A stretch of 64,000 bases of DNA from Amoebidium appalachense (Eukaryota > Ichthyosporea), in contig CAVNZM010000012.1 of the NCBI GenBank assembly GCA_963693365.1, positions 4,960,001-5,024,000 on the forward strand. The letters are read 5' to 3'. Below, piece by piece: positions 23,394 through 34,614 of this stretch. Numbering within the stretch: the first letter of the stretch is position 1; every line of letters starts with the position of its first letter. The position numbers and the translations under genes are program-made. The notes beneath the pieces were generated by a model that saw only the letters and a list, made by a program, of their open reading frames with translations, did not search any database and was not told where the DNA came from.

Positions 23394-23730
23394 ACATCTC
23401 TACCCCCCCCCCCACACACACACACACATCTACTGTAACCGCCCACCCCTGCATTTTTGTGATCACTTTGGCAGACCGAAGGGACTCCCCCGCAAGAGGG
23501 GAGAGAGGCGCGGGGCGGGGGGGGGGGGGGGGAGGGGGGGGAGGGGGGAAAGATGGTTAGGGCATGCAGAGACGAGGTCTAGGAATAAATCCCTGCATGT
23601 GATTGGTGCGTTGTCAGCCAATGGTATGTGCTAAGATATGCCACGACGTGCATATTTGCTGATGGGCCCTCCAATCAGATGCCGGCTTTGAGATTCCAAA
23701 CGAGTTCGTTGTGGGCTACTGCCTGGTATT

Positions 23731-23791
<61 letters not shown>

Positions 23792-24618
23792 GGCGAAAGA
23801 CAAAAAAAAAAAAGAAGGAAAACGAAAGAAAGGAAGAGGCGGGATGGCAAAAAATTAAAAAAAATAAAAATAAAGAATAAAAAATAAAAATACACGTGCA
23901 CACGTGTGCACATTCACACATGCACATACACACACAACCTCTAGAGGACCGGACTAATTGATTCTACCAGCTGCCGGTTGGGACCTAAACAACTCTATTG
24001 CAGCTCAAAATCGATAGAAAAAGCTCAAATAAAGTGCATATGCCGACAGGTATATGTCTTACCTACAAACGTTACTAAGATGGTTTGGGGAAAATATCAT
24101 TATTTCGTATACTTTTATATCTGTTTCTGAAGTGACTTTCGAGATTTTGAGAGAATATTGGAGTTGCCATCGAATGTCGACTGAGCCGGCCAATCATGTT
24201 TTGCCATTTGGAGCCATTCCCACAATGGTCCTATTAGAAGATTGCATTGACAGCATTTCGATGTCGTAATTGACTCGTCAAGCCGGCAAACACCCTTTGT
24301 AGTTACACCATATACGAAGTATCGTTATTAAAGTAAATTTCAATTTTTTTTTTGCATAAGACAAAGGATAAGTGTATAATTATATCTGTTGCTATTTTTA
24401 TTTGGCTAGTTCCTATCGATTTCATGTCCAAATTAGAGCACAAACTGACTCGTGTCGATTTCAGTTGACTAGATGTCGATCTCGTGGAAATTACGGATCT
24501 CAAGAGGTTAAACAAAGGAGCGAGAGGAAAGATGGGGAAAAGAGAGAGAGAGTGAGAGAGAGAGCTTTCTGAAGTATGAGGAGGGGAGGGGGAGAGAGGG
24601 GGGGGGGGGGGGGGGGGA

Positions 24619-24658
<40 letters not shown>

Positions 24659-25891
24659 AGGGAGGGAGCTCCCTATAATATGCATGTGTGCCTCTTGCCC
24701 AACCATCCGTCCTGCTTTCTCCAGGTAAACTATATTGGGGAAAGGCTTGAAAGGGGTTTGTTTTTATAAGGGCCTGTGCAGATACAATGCATGTGCATCG
24801 GAGCCTTCAGCATGCCCCCTCCCCTGTTGCCACAAACAATTAGGACGGGAGGGGATAAAAAAAAGAGTTGCATGTGTGTTTGTCGCGCATACACACACAC
24901 AGACACACACACACACGTGCGCGCGCGCGTACTCACCTAGCATCCTTGACCCTCTCAGGACTACAACGAATATTTCCGCGACCTTGACGTGAGTCCCCCC
25001 CCCCCCCCCCCCCCCCCCTTCTTCTTCCCCCCTTCCCCCCCCGGTGTGGCCATTGTGTCATGATGCTATTTGGAAGACACACAGCCAAAAAGAGTTGTTT
25101 TTTTCGTTAATGTTCAGCTGCTTTGTTGTGCTTGTGTGCATGTCGCGGTGTGCCTGATCACTAAATGAAGGAAGGAAATCTTGTTTCGGTTGTGTGGTCC
25201 ATTCCTGTGTGTGTTTGTGTGGGTGTGTGTGTGTGTGTGTCTGTGCGTGGGTGTTTCCATCCCCCCATATTTTTCTTGCTTCTGCTTACTGCTGCACCTT
25301 TAACCCCCGGCCTTTCCCACTGCCCTTGCCTGCATAAGCAACCCTGCTCGTCTCTGATCAAGACGGGTGACCTACTCATGTTCAAGTGAAACAGTATCTG
25401 AGTTGGGTTTCGTTAACGAGGGGAATAGGTCGAAACTCGGGTACTGTGGATGACGTGGGCCCCCCCTGAGGATGGGCTCTGCTTATTATGCATACTCTTT
25501 ATGTATGGCTTGCATTCTGCATCGTGTTATCCGTTTGTTCTTGTGTACTTCGTACTTTTTAACGCATTCAAACCCCCCCCCCCCCCCCTCTCCCCCCGCT
25601 CCTCTTGCCTCCTCCCCCTCCCCTCCCCCCTTTGCTTATTATGATACTCATGTGCATGGTTTGCACTCTGCATTATGTTATCCGTTTTGAGTGTGTACTT
25701 CATACTCCAGACCTCATTCTAATCCTTTCTTTTCCCCCCCTGCCCCCCTCCACCCCCTTCCCCTCCCCCCTCCACCCCCTCGTTCCTTCTGTGCCCACCA
25801 ATCGACACCTCCATCCATCTTCATACACAAATACCGCCTCACAGAAATGTGCATACACCACACACACACACACACTGTGACACACATGCAT

Positions 25892-25941
<50 letters not shown>

Positions 25942-25989
25942 CACATCTGCGTCATCAGCGAAAACGGGAAGAGGAAATACGCCATGTAG
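18231..25989 (+). CDS. HPRT1-like: Hypoxanthine(-guanine) phosphoribosyltransferase, ten exons
   Basis: Makes IMP/GMP from hypoxanthine or guanine and PRPP in cytosolic purine salvage. Exons, all GT-AG and phase-matched: 18231-18260, 19071-19177, 19723-19804, 20508-20556, 21359-21489, 22397-22448, 23066-23143, 23679-23725, 24959-24988 and 25942-25989. They sum to 654 nt, 217 aa plus TAG; human HPRT1 is 218 aa. Visible hallmarks are the N-terminal [12 protein letters not shown]...PHGMILDR block, the LKGG loop that contacts PRPP, the PRPP-binding motif VLIVEDIVDTG (about residues 129-139, with catalytic-base Asp137), the purine-clamp region LLIKRTP, FVVGY before DYNEYFRDL, and the C-terminal [10 protein letters not shown]. 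The sequence resembles the animal-type enzyme more than short bacterial HPRTs. Exon 1 gives only ten residues, but joining it to exon 2 in phase 0 yields the expected length. Introns are dominated by C-tracts, (CA)n and a minisatellite. Confidence 0.95.
18279..18590 (+). repeat. 156-bp tandem duplication in HPRT intron 1
   Basis: Two adjacent copies (18279-18434 and 18435-18590) are nearly identical; C/T at the CTCGGG/CTTGGG position is one difference. Each begins with TTTGTTTACC, contains a CTGCTACAG acceptor-like site and ends in CCTCCTCC. The second copy runs into a C-tract. Confidence 0.9.
20557..21180 (+). repeat. About 550-bp polypyrimidine block in HPRT intron 4
   Basis: From about 20640 to 21180 the sense strand is almost only C and T, with (CT)n near 20860-21030. 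Mirror-symmetric pyrimidine DNA can form triplex (H-DNA); that is known of such sequence in general and not shown here. Confidence 0.8.
21530..22030 (+). repeat. Minisatellite in HPRT intron 5
   Basis: Repeats of a roughly 30-bp unit built from GGCACACGTACATG and ACTACATGTAGA, degenerating toward the 3' side. The first ten or so units are well matched. Confidence 0.8.
22470..22735 (+). repeat. (CA)n array in HPRT intron 6
   Basis: CA repeats with TGTGCACA and ACGCAC interruptions, shortly after the donor at 22449. Confidence 0.85.
25310..25578 (+). repeat. Dispersed repeat, copy 2, ending in a C-tract
   Basis: Identical by eye to the copy at 26960-27230 from GGCCTTTCCC to the C-tract. It contains an 11-bp perfect stem, 25394-25404 against 25434-25444. 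A 3'-only partial copy follows at about 25632-25735. It lies in the last HPRT intron. Confidence 0.85.
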
Positions 25990-26440
25990 GGTGAAGATGA
26001 ATGTTTTATCGGCGCATGGCTTCCTTTTTGAGCAACAGATGATGGCCCGGTACATTGTTGGCTAAAAGGATGGCTTGGATTTGTTCATACTCGTTCAATG
26101 ACATCTGTTTGTTGTTTTTTTATTTTTATTTTATTTTCTTTGTGCCTTTTTGATAAACGTCTTGTCAAGGACCGCCATCTTTACTTTAGGTGGGTACCAA
26201 CTCGTCTTTTTCTTAAACTGTCTGGTTGAAAATTGGGTGTCCTGGAATGAGGATTCGAAAGAAGAAGTTTAGTTGTTCCTGGCCTGAAATAGAAAGTTTT
26301 AATATTTGTAGTAGGGTTCCATACGGACACGCTATAGTGACCTATAACCGGATATCTTTAGTCCTGCTTTCCGCAGACACATATGGTGGCACGAACGAAG
26401 TGCACGTGTATGTCATAACATGCAACCACGTGCACGCACC

Positions 26441-26485
<45 letters not shown>

Positions 26486-26926
26486 ACACACCCACACACA
26501 CAAAACACATACACATGCGCAACAAAACACACACACACACTTCACTCCGTGGTGTTTCAACAGTGATCATCGTATCTTTGTTTGTTTTGTGTTTTTTTTT
26601 TTGAACTTTTGAGGTATACGTATTCACATGGACAGGGGATTTGTACCCCTGCAATATACTTGTGTGCTTGACTCCGGCCTAACGTTCGCAGAATAGCCTT
26701 GTTTTCTCTTTTCGAGTCCACACTTTTGCTTGACCCGTGTAAGGGGAATCCATGTGTGTAACATTTTGGGCGGAATTCCCCTTACGAGCTTTCCCCAGCC
26801 CCTGCCCCTCACCATACCTCCGTACAACCCCTTTTACACATCAACAAGAACGTACGCACACACATAGGGTGTGTAACACACACACACAGTGACGCGCGCA
26901 GGCACACACGCACACGCGCACACATA

Positions 26927-26959
<33 letters not shown>

Positions 26960-27226
26960 GGCCTTTCCCACTGCCCTTGCCTGCATAAGCAACCCTGCTC
27001 GTCTCTGATCAAGACGGGTGACCTACTCATGTTCAAGTGAAACAGTATCTGAGTTGGGTTTCGTTAACGAGGGGAATAGGTCGAAACTCGGGTACTGTGG
27101 ATGACGTGGGCCCCCCCTGAGGATGGGCTCTGCTTATTATGCATACTCTTTATGTATGGCTTGCATTCTGCATCGTGTTATCCGTTTGTTCTTGTGTACT
27201 TCGTACTTTTTAACGCATTCAAACCC

Positions 27227-27230
<4 letters not shown>
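26960..27230 (+). repeat. Dispersed repeat, copy 3, ending in a C-tract
   Basis: Same sequence as copy 2 over about 265 bp, flanked on the left by a C-tract and on the right by a C-tract then (CA)n. The identity implies a recent duplication. Confidence 0.85.
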
Positions 27231-27257
<27 letters not shown>

Positions 27258-27449
27258 ACAAACACACATACAAAAAAAAATCACCCCATTCACAACACAA
27301 AACACACGGCGCGCGCACACACCGGCACACACATGCCTACACACCACACAATGAAAAACCCACGCAATTCAGTTTCACACACGCAAGGTTATTCACGTGG
27401 TCACCGTGGCACACACATGTGCTCCCAAACACACACATACACCCACCCC

Positions 27450-27453
27450 CCCC

Positions 27454-27496
<43 letters not shown>

Positions 27497-27547
27497 CCAC
27501 CCACCCACCCACCCACACACCCACACATTCACACCCACCCACCCACC

Positions 27548-27583
<36 letters not shown>

Positions 27584-27599
27584 TTCACACCCACCCACC

Positions 27600-27633
<34 letters not shown>

Positions 27634-27636
27634 TTC

Positions 27637-27667
<31 letters not shown>

Positions 27668-27720
27668 TTCACACCCACACACATTCACACCCACCCACCC
27701 ACCCATACACACACACGTCA
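27450..27720. repeat. (CA)n / (CCCA)n composite microsatellite
   Basis: Blocks of (CA)n alternate with ACCCACCCACCC and CACATTCACAC units, giving a higher-order repeat of variable length. Confidence 0.85.
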
Positions 27721-28259
27721 CGCACGCGCCCATCGTGACATCGTGTGCACACACAGTCACACACACTTTGAAATAAATTTGCACACACAGGCAGGCAGGC
27801 CCGAGGCGCACACACGGGCAGTCACGGACTTTGTCCACGGGGATTTATAATTGGTCCAGATCGAATCCGGTTCGATCGGCTTGCCCTTTTAAGTAATCAA
27901 GTTCTGTGTGGAGTGGAGTGGACCGACTGCAAATTGAATTTCAATTATTTATGTTTGTGGGCGACCAGCGCCCCATATACTGATTTGCATTATTATGCGA
28001 GTGACATACTTAGCCTCAATACGTACACACTATCTGCATATCTATAGCATAAACCTCTTTTCCATGGATGCATACAGCCACATGTACAACAGAGCTATCC
28101 GGCAGAATGTTACTTGTGGCCATAAGGCCTTAATAAACTCATCTATAAGAGACAATCCCTTACTGAATGCAGACAAATGCTTAGCGGAAAATACAGCACT
28201 AATGATATAGCCTTCGTTCATAACAACCAGTGGCAGGTGAATGTGTGTGTGTGTGTGTG

Positions 28260-28290
<31 letters not shown>

Positions 28291-28406
28291 TGGTCTGTGT
28301 GTTTGTGTTTGTGTGTGTGTGTGTTTTTTTGCGTGTGTCCACACGCGCACGCATGCATGGACACCCTTTTTGATGGAGAGAAGACGGGTGGGCAAGGAGG
28401 GGGGAA

Positions 28407-28438
<32 letters not shown>

Positions 28439-28589
28439 ATGTCTACGTGTCACTTCTGCTTACCTACCCCATTATCCTCGCTACCAAACCGCCTGCGTTC
28501 CCACCATACCCCACCCAACCAACCCATTGATCTACGCATTTCCACCCACACATTTTCCACACATGGAGACGCACATATTCACGCAAATC

Positions 28590-29257
28590 CTACCTCACCG
28601 CCCCCTGCACCACAACCTTCGATATCGTCTTCACCACGTTATTCCCCGCATACCCCCCAACCATCCTCGCGTCCTGAAGCAGCTGGGTCGGGTTGTTCCT
28701 GTATCTCTCGTTCGCCGCGTTCTGCAAATGGGGTGCGGCCGCTTGTAGAACAGCCTGTTCCGCAGTTGGGGGAGGTGGGTCGCTGCTCTGGCCCGTAGCT
28801 TTTGCGGTCTGTATGGGTGGGATGATACCGCTGGATTGGATCTTATTTGGGGACCAGCCCACGCGGAAGGTCACGGTGGCGTTTGGCTGCAGGAAGCTAC
28901 TGGCAAGGCGGAGATAATAGCCCCTGGCCGCTTGCTGCACACTGAAATAGGGGGGTGGGACGTGGTAACCAACCCACCCATTTATTAAAGGGAGTTCTCT
29001 TTCTAAGGAATACGGGCCGGGTCAGATCCGAAAGAATTTTACGCGTGATGCGCATCAATCAAACTGTGTTTGGCCTGACCCGAAAAATGGCCCATAACTC
29101 GGTTTAAAGGAAACCCCCCTCAAACATTAAGGTAGTAGTAAACCCTAGCCCCATGCTGCACACTGAAACAAAAGGTAGGATATGAGTAACCAGCCCCCTT
29201 CTTTCCCCCTCACCCCCACCTCCCTTCCCTCCCCCCCCCCCCACCTCCCCTCCCCCC

Positions 29258-29288
<31 letters not shown>

Positions 29289-29694
29289 AAAAAAAAAAAA
29301 AAAAGCCCAAACCCATCACCCCTTCAACTCACCCCCACCCCTTACCCTCTCTCTCACTTCCCCCCCCCCCCCCAAAACCCCCCCTCCCCGTCTCCTCCCC
29401 CCGGCTCCCCTCCATCCCCATTTTGAATATCGACCGGCCGAGACCATCATCCCCCACCACCTCCTCATCCCCCCCTCCCCTTGCCCCACCAAACCCTTGC
29501 CCCCCCCCCCCCTTCCCCTCCCCGGCATCTCCCCCCCTCCCCCCCACCACCACCACCACCACACAACAACAACAACCAAACATAAAAAAAGACATTTCAG
29601 CCCCCACCCAGCCAACCCCTATCAATTGTTCTCCCACCAACGTGTACGTGTACGATTCATACATTGTTAAGTTAGGCCAGCACCCCCCCCCCCC

Positions 29695-29725
<31 letters not shown>

Positions 29726-30168
29726 CCACACACCAACACAAAAAAAAGAAAAAAGAAAAAAGGAAAAAGAAAAAAATCTCGCCTTCGCGGTAGAAGTACG
29801 TGTGTATGTGTGTGGTGGTTAGGTTTGTGTATGAGTGTGGTGGGGGTTTTTATGTACCTGACTGAATATCCCGAATATCTGCAGGACTCTAGAATGATGC
29901 TGTCTCCAAATTTCACCTGTGGGGGGGGGTTCAATTGTGGCATATGGTGCAAAATAGCTCATTCCGTGTTTGAACACATCTCATCGTCTATTCTAACCTG
30001 ACGGAACCCCCTCCCCCCTCCCCCCTCCCCCCTCCCCCCCCCCCCCCCCCCCCCCCCAAAAAAAAAGACACACACACACACAGCAACAAAAACAGCAGAT
30101 ATCGACAGATTCAGACAAGTCTATGCTCACGCACAAGTTCTTATTCAAGGCAACAAAGGCGGGAGGAC

Positions 30169-30243
<75 letters not shown>

Positions 30244-30294
30244 AACACACACAAGCCTCCCCCCCCCCGCCTCCCCCCCCCCTTTCGCCCCCCC

Positions 30295-30325
<31 letters not shown>

Positions 30326-30580
30326 AAAAGGGGGGGGGGGGGGAAGCCACACAGGCACCCACGCCCACACACACACACAACCAACTACCTCCCCACCACG
30401 CACACACTTACACACATGCTTACACTACACAACCACACATGCGCGCACACTGCCAAGCCAACCCACCCACCCATCCACCCACATGCATGTGAACCGATCC
30501 CTGCCCATTACCCCCATCACCATCCCCAGCAACACGCGGACATAAACAGGCACGCGCGCGCACACACACACAAGCAGGCA

Positions 30581-30611
<31 letters not shown>

Positions 30612-32976
30612 AAGAACCCCTTCCCCCCCCCCCCCCCTCCCCACCCACCCACCCACCCACCCACCCACCCACCCATTCACAAAAACACCCCACATACCCA
30701 ACCATTAACCCCCCCCCCCCCCCCCCGCACACACACACACACACACACGTACACACCTGTGCACCCTTCTTTGCATTGCTATCCGCACTGTGGATGGTAA
30801 ACACGTTCTCCCCCTGCAGAGTGGCACCTATGTCGGGTACCTCCTGGCTAAACTGCATCCAACCAATCAAATTTGTCGCCCGGAGGTATTTGCCCCCGTC
30901 CACCCATCCCCATAGCAGCACCTGTGCGGGTAAGCAAAAAAACCAAATCAGTAAATACTTTTAGACCTTTAAAACATTAGAAGTCTTAAATATCAAAAAG
31001 AGCCCCATCCACGGCCAAGACACTGCCAGCGCGCAACCTAATACTGAATAAAGTGAGAGACCGTTCAAGTAATCCTCATCGAGAGCAGAGAGAAAACGGG
31101 GGGCGGAAGGAGGGGGGGGGGGGGGGGGGGGGGGGGTAAGAAAGTGTATCTCTTTGCACCGAAAAAACCAGTTTATATTCAGAATTAGAGGCTAGATTAG
31201 AAAAGCTGCCTGGGTCATCGCTTTATACATGAGGCAAACATGTGTTTGTGAGGGCGATGATGGGTGCGCGCACACAGAAAAAGAGGACTCCAAAAAAGGG
31301 TACCGCTGCCTATGATGCGGCAAGAGCCAGGGGCTCGGGGGGACGGGAGGGAGGAAGGGGGGGGGGGGGGGGGGAGGGGGGGAGGGAGAATGCGGAACAC
31401 AGTACGAAATACCAACTACACGGTGAGAAACACGGTACATGTGAAGCAGGCCCCGGGAGGGGGGGGGGGGGGGGGGGGAGGGGGGTTTGTGGAGAGAGGG
31501 AAGAAGGGGAGGGGAGGGAGGGGATTCGTCTCCCCCCCAGAGGAGGCAGGGGAGGGGGGGGGGGGGGAGGGGGGGGGGAGAGGGGGGTTAAAATCCGGAA
31601 CACGTTAAGAGGTACAACTACACGACGAGAATCACGTTGCATGTGAGGGGGCCGCCGTAAATGCAACGTTTTTGGGTCGTATACAGCCCCTGGGCCTGGG
31701 GCGCAGGGGGGGGGGGGGGGGGGTTTGGGTTAAGGTTGGGTTGGGGTTTCATGGCTATATAGGAAAATGCACAGCGGAGCCTTAAAAAAAAATCCTAGCC
31801 TGTGGGGACAGAGGAAGCACACCTTATCGCCATAGCACACACGCAGGTCGTTAGGGTCTCTACTGGTGGCCGCATCAACTATTCTGTTGAGTATGCCCCT
31901 GTTCTCCTCTATCACCTTGGCAAAACAGAGATCCGTGCGCTCATGTTTTGCTTGCTTGACGAGCCGTGCGTAGTGCGCGCTCTTGCGCGTTGCAACGTGT
32001 TCATACTCGCACTTGGCTGTCCACCTGAAAAAGAGAAACCGAGATGAGAAAGCTTGGCAATCACATCATCGACAAGGAGTGAAAATAGACAGTGCGGTGA
32101 TTGGGGCCACGACTTAACATAAAAACGTAAGTAGTCAGAAACCAGGACCTGCTTAGCAATCACAGAAATAGGGCTCAGAAAACCCCCGCCAAGCAAAGAA
32201 TACGAATGCTGCGTGGAGCATCATCAGGATAATGTGGGCGCAACAGCTGACAATCTAACATGACGGGCGTACTGAGCACCATTAAACAAAAAGGAAAAGT
32301 CCATCCAAGGACATGTGTTTCGTGCGGAAGGCAAAAACCAGCAGAGGCAGCAGTGATGTAATGAACCTTTAAAGCAGAGCACCAATCTTCGTAGTGCTAA
32401 CAATCCAATTGACCCAGCGGTCTGTCTATCCTCCGTGTCTTTTTAACCAGGTCCGAATCCAACCCCACATTCTCCTTCTAGATCTAACGGTCCGCATCCC
32501 CACCCAGTCGCATTTCTATACACAAATACCTGCTTAGCACAACGCTGACATTCACCCCCGGGAGCAGCATCAATGATAACAACCACCCACGAACGTGTCC
32601 TCCTGACCGGTTGGTTGCTTGCAATGCACCTTTTAAGTCTAATCCATTCATCTTCTTACGAGCGATCTATCCACACCACCAGACCGACAACCCACACCTC
32701 TCCCCCCTTCCGTTTCCAGCTACAACTTCTTCCCCCCTTCTCTCCCTCTCCCAACCTCCCAACCCTCCCCCCCCCCCCCCCCCCCCCCCTTTCATACACA
32801 GACAACCCTACAAGGCATGTTTTTTGATAGTTTTCTTACCTCCTTCCATCAGGTGCATACAAAACGAAGAACGTCTGTCCATACGTCAGGCCGGCCTCCT
32901 CCTTTGGTGCCCCTGGCCCTGAGCGGCTAGTGCTGCCACCCCCTCCGCCAGTGAACGTGTTTCTAAGGAAATCCAT
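28590..32976 (-). CDS. Unrecognised 304-aa protein with beta-trefoil-like repeats
   Basis: Five exons fit with GT-AG borders and matching phases: 32976-32840 (ATG), 32024-31823, 30921-30757, 29916-29858 and 28941-28590 (TAG), giving 304 aa. The N terminus is Gly/Ser-rich. Residues about 30-113 (TFFVLYAPDGRRW..., then a charged helical region with VIEENRGILNRIVD) precede two similar blocks: VCYGDKVLLWGWVDGGKYLRA and VKFGDSIILES...GYYLRLAS. The pattern YGDxVxL...GKYL followed by a FTIHSAD-type strand resembles MIR/fascin-like beta-trefoil repeats. That is a pattern match, not a proven assignment. The C-terminal 90 residues are Pro/Gln/Ala-rich and end in a possible amphipathic segment. No signal peptide or membrane segment is seen. 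Introns hold C/G-tracts, (CA)n and copies of the dispersed repeat on the opposite strand. Function unknown. Confidence 0.75.
29220..29700. repeat. C-rich low-complexity block in an intron
   Basis: C-tracts, an A-tract (29279-29304) and CCACCACC stretches; the sense strand of the gene here is G-rich. Confidence 0.7.
30000..30740. repeat. C-tracts, (CA)n and (CCCA)n in intron 3 of the 304-aa protein gene
   Basis: Includes (CA)n at about 30172-30240, a C/A/G-tract junction at 30293-30342 and (ACCC)n at 30641-30673. Confidence 0.8.
31380..31660 (-). repeat. Two partial reverse-oriented copies of the C-tract dispersed repeat
   Basis: 31390-31445 and 31590-31650 both contain, on the minus strand, the terminal part of the repeat (GTACTGTGTTCCGCATT-like). 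Both are followed on that strand by poly-C, as in the full copies. Confidence 0.6.
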
Positions 32977-33830
32977 GGTTGCTATAAAACTAACGGCCTT
33001 GCATGATCCTGTGTAATGTGGCTTGGATCTGGAGATTCAATTTCAGATGCAGGGAGCTGACCACTCGAAATGTAGTAGGAGAATGCGGTAGAATTCACCG
33101 CCGCTTGTTTTGCAACCGGCCACACGCTATCTCTGATACTACAACAGCTGAAAATATTAACAATAACTCAATACCATGAACAAAAGTCCTTATAAGATGA
33201 AAGATTGGACCAACAACATGACTATTTCAGTGAACACCGGAAAAAGGCGCGATGGGCAAAATGGAACATGGAAACCAAAAATGGTCCTGTTTTTGAACCC
33301 TTGATGACTAATTTACAATGGTTCGTCTCCAATAAGAATCTTATCAGATAGTGAATATGGGGTGACGTTTGTAGACTACTTGTGAGCCACTCCGCAAAAA
33401 AAGACGGGCGTCACAGTCACAGACAAGCGAGACAGACTGAAAGAGAGGGACATGCAAGCACTGTTGACAAGACCAAGTGATAGATAGATGCTGCCTACTA
33501 TTGATGGGAACACGCTCACGCTGCATTAATACGTAACTGCCTTTGTACAAACAAGCTGAACCTTTGAGCACCGTGCACGACGCGATACCCAGACACATCC
33601 CCGCACACCCAGCACACCCTAGCGCATTTAGCTGAGCGAAAACGCCATCACCATCGGCTTCCTTTCGTACCGATTCCCGAGGCCCTGCCTTTTCATATCT
33701 GCTCTTAGGCCATAAAGCGCCGCTTTCCACTTCTACCGACCCACCGCTCTACCGGGCAGCGGGCAGCAGTTTTGCATCCCCAGTGCTGATTTTTAACGGA
33801 TATTTTCCCTTTGTTTTTCACACTTTCAAC
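32977..33830. other. Divergent intergenic region
   Basis: Lies between the minus-strand 304-aa gene and the plus-strand SVIP-like gene, so it should hold both promoters. A minus-strand frame at 33344-33730 is open but has no ATG and no recognised match. Confidence 0.4.
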
Positions 33831-34082
33831 ATGGGCAACCTCGTTTCTGGAGTGTGCCCTTGTGCCTTTGATGGGTCTTCAGACCAAGACCGCCTAGTTC
33901 AGCCGAGCGAAGAGGAACGCAGGCGCGTGCTTGCAGAGAGGGCCCAGAAACGGGCGGAAGAGATGGAAAAGAAGGGCATCAAGAAAGTGAAGTCTGTGCG
34001 TGCCAAGCAGGCAAAGGCAAAGGCTGCTGAGGAAATGGGAAACATGGGCGAGGGGGGAATGAGATGGCAGGTGGGGCTCTGA
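33831..34082 (+). CDS. SVIP-like: Small VCP/p97-interacting protein (SVIP)-like, 83 aa
   Basis: Single-exon gene. The start at 33831 is preferred over an in-frame ATG at 33783 because it gives an MGN N-terminus with Gly2 for N-myristoylation and Cys9/Cys11 as possible palmitoylation sites. SVIP is also a lipid-anchored micro-protein. Residues about 26-42 are a basic helix (EEERRRVLAERAQKRAEE) at the place of the VCP-interacting motif (RxxxxxAAxxR). Here the first Ala is Arg. It is followed by KKGI, a second basic helix, and a C-terminal GEGGMRWQV that corresponds to the EGGLRW end of animal SVIP. Human SVIP is 77 aa. In animals SVIP binds the AAA-ATPase VCP/p97 at the ER and lysosome and inhibits ERAD; the same role here is inference from motif and size. 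Confidence 0.8.
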   Translation: MGNLVSGVCPCAFDGSSDQDRLVQPSEEERRRVLAERAQKRAEEMEKKGIKKVKSVRAKQAKAKAAEEMGNMGEGGMRWQVGL

Positions 34083-34581
34083 ACATCACCTGTGAATGCA
34101 TGATACACAGTTGCACGGAGACGGTGTTGTTTCATGGATAGAGTCGTGGAAGGTCTGTGCAAAAAGGCACAGTTTTTACACTTGCCCGTTACTTGTACTT
34201 AATCTGTTGTACTTGTAGGTTGGACACAAGGGGAAAATCGTTATTGTGGTTGCTAGCGGGGTGAATTAAGGACTTTTTTTTATTTTTTCCCCCCTTGCCT
34301 GCTGATTTGGAACCTGCACCGGCTAGTATGCTAGTGTAAATGTATCCAGAAGAGTGGAGTTACACTTCAGAACACGATGACCAACATCAGCCATCATGAC
34401 CACACCAGCAGGCACTGAAACAGAAAGAATCATGTATATGTACTATAATGAGCAGTTAGCCTACTTTATGTTGTGGTACTTCTTTCCACCCCGCTTTGCT
34501 TACACGATGATAAAGGTAGTAGATGGCTTGGCAATACTTATCATGTTATTGGAGCATTTTCGAGTTTTCTTGAGTGGTAAA

Positions 34582-34614
<33 letters not shown>

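Larger units (their letters stand above)
25990..28589. other. Intergenic region between HPRT and the next gene, repeat-rich
   Basis: Contains (CA)n, a third dispersed-repeat copy, a (CA)n/(CCCA)n block at about 27450-27720, (GT)n at 28239-28290 and a G-tract at 28408-28437. No gene is supported. The two genes are convergent, so both 3' ends should lie here. Confidence 0.5.

Noticed and set aside
26437-27850. Many long open frames of Thr-His, Cys-Val, Pro or Gly repeats
   Set aside because: They are six-frame readings of (CA)n, (GT)n and homopolymer tracts, open in several frames at once, with no splice logic or protein-like composition. The same applies to similar frames across the window.
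33344-33730. Minus-strand 128-codon open frame divergent from the SVIP-like gene
   Set aside because: It starts at GTG, has no upstream ATG in frame and no recognised motif. It could be an exon, but there is no support beyond openness.
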